The notes below the pieces were generated by a model. It worked only from the letters and a program-made list of their open reading frames with translations, ran no database searches and was not told where the DNA came from. A stretch of 21,983 nucleotides of DNA from an uncultured Oscillospiraceae bacterium (lineage in GTDB: Bacteria > Bacillota > Clostridia > Oscillospirales > Oscillospiraceae): NCBI GenBank assembly GCA_934643765.1, contig CAKUCT010000005.1:1-21983 (forward strand), read 5' to 3'. This document shows positions 21,536-21,983 of the stretch, in pieces. The position numbers and the translations under genes are program-made. How positions within the stretch are numbered: the stretch's first letter is position 1; every line of letters begins with the position of its first letter.

Positions 21536-21983
21536 ATGGACATTATTGGTATCGGAGATTCTGGTGTTGATCTGGTCCTCCGCGTTCCAAACATGCCGGA
21601 CCGTGGTGGAAAGGCCCGTGCATACGAAATTGGCCGGACTCCCGGCGGAATGGTTGGGAACTTTTGCTGCGGTGTTGCCAAACATGGGTTAACATGCGGG
21701 CTCGTTACACAAATCGGCGATGATGAGTTCGGAAAAATTATGCTGGAAGACTACCGTGCGCGCGGACTTGATTTGCGCGGTCTGCAGGTTCTTCCCGGCA
21801 AACGGACATTTTACTGCATTTGCTGCGTAGATGATTCCGGGGAAAAGCGCCTGCTTACGGTAGAAAGCGACCTTTTGAGTCCCGTGCTTGAAACCATTGA
21901 CTTTTCATATCTGCTCGAAGCGAAATATGTTCACATGAACTCGATGAACCGCTCATTGGTTGAATCGGTCGCCTCGCGCCTGA
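21536..21983 (+). CDS. PfkB/ribokinase-family carbohydrate kinase (3' part missing)
   Basis: The first 149 residues are visible before the right edge. MDIIGIGDSGVDLVLRVPNM is the PfkB start, and GRTPGGMVGNFCCGVAKHG (about 33-51) is the N-terminal glycine motif. GLVTQIGDDEFGKIMLEDYRARGLD and FYCICCVDDSGEKRLL follow as in ribokinase-like enzymes. The catalytic GAGD motif lies outside. AAGGAG at 21521-21526 precedes the ATG, 15 bases after the AllA-like gene, so the two are co-transcribed. It differs clearly from the PfkB protein at 13909-14829. The substrate is unknown, probably the sugar whose phosphate is sensed by the second DeoR regulator. Confidence 0.88.
   Translation, partial: MDIIGIGDSGVDLVLRVPNMPDRGGKARAYEIGRTPGGMVGNFCCGVAKHGLTCGLVTQIGDDEFGKIMLEDYRARGLDLRGLQVLPGKRTFYCICCVDDSGEKRLLTVESDLLSPVLETIDFSYLLEAKYVHMNSMNRSLVESVASRL

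Noticed and set aside
1..21983. CRISPR array, tRNA, rRNA, insertion sequence or prophage
   Set aside because: No regularly spaced repeats, cloverleaf, rRNA sequence, transposase or phage protein was seen on either strand.

Overview
The window looks like chromosomal DNA from a moderately GC-rich anaerobic Clostridia (Firmicutes), plausibly an Oscillospiraceae-type gut commensal. The reasons are strong AGGAGG ribosome sites before nearly every gene, sigma-A type promoters with TTGACA/TATAAT boxes in AT-rich gaps, intrinsic terminators, and typical Firmicutes families (split transketolases, DeoR, GntR, IclR and LacI regulators). The genus assignment is inference; there is no rRNA or other marker gene.

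The layout is a chain of small carbohydrate-catabolism operons. (1) 1-2470, minus: a split transketolase (N then C subunit) followed by a CoA-acylating methylmalonate-semialdehyde-type aldehyde dehydrogenase cut by the window edge. It is driven by a perfect-consensus promoter and is divergent from a sorbitol/xylitol-type Zn dehydrogenase (2842-3882, plus). (2) 4034-10818, plus: an archaeal-type (type II) glyceraldehyde-3-phosphate dehydrogenase, an archaeal-like phosphoglycerate kinase, a LarA-family nickel racemase homologue, a malic enzyme and a second split transketolase, closed by a strong terminator. (3) 11029-11733, plus: a FadR-type GntR regulator, separated by a cluster of hairpins from the convergent operon. 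(4) 14829-11956, minus: PfkB kinase, class II ketose-phosphate aldolase and Zn dehydrogenase. (5) 15124-16797, plus: DeoR and IclR regulators, divergent from operon 4. (6) 19805-16931, minus: LacI regulator, cytosolic M28 metallopeptidase and a GATase1-like protein. (7) 20753-19971, minus: a second DeoR regulator starting at TTG, divergent from an AllA-like cupin and a second PfkB kinase cut by the right edge.

A reasonable joint reading is that polyols or ketoses are oxidised by the Zn dehydrogenases, phosphorylated by PfkB kinases and cleaved by the aldolase. The two transketolases would interconvert sugar phosphates, and GAPDH plus PGK would yield ATP. Malic enzyme and the racemase homologue would connect pyruvate with 2-hydroxyacids. 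There are five regulators and no recognisable transporter, so uptake must be encoded elsewhere. The actual substrates cannot be read from the sequence. The most unusual parts are the archaeal-like GAPDH-PGK pair with a highly structured intergenic RNA, the LarA homologue beside malic enzyme, the LacI/M28/GATase-like operon, and the AllA-like cupin/PfkB unit. No rRNA, tRNA, CRISPR array, transposase or phage gene was seen.
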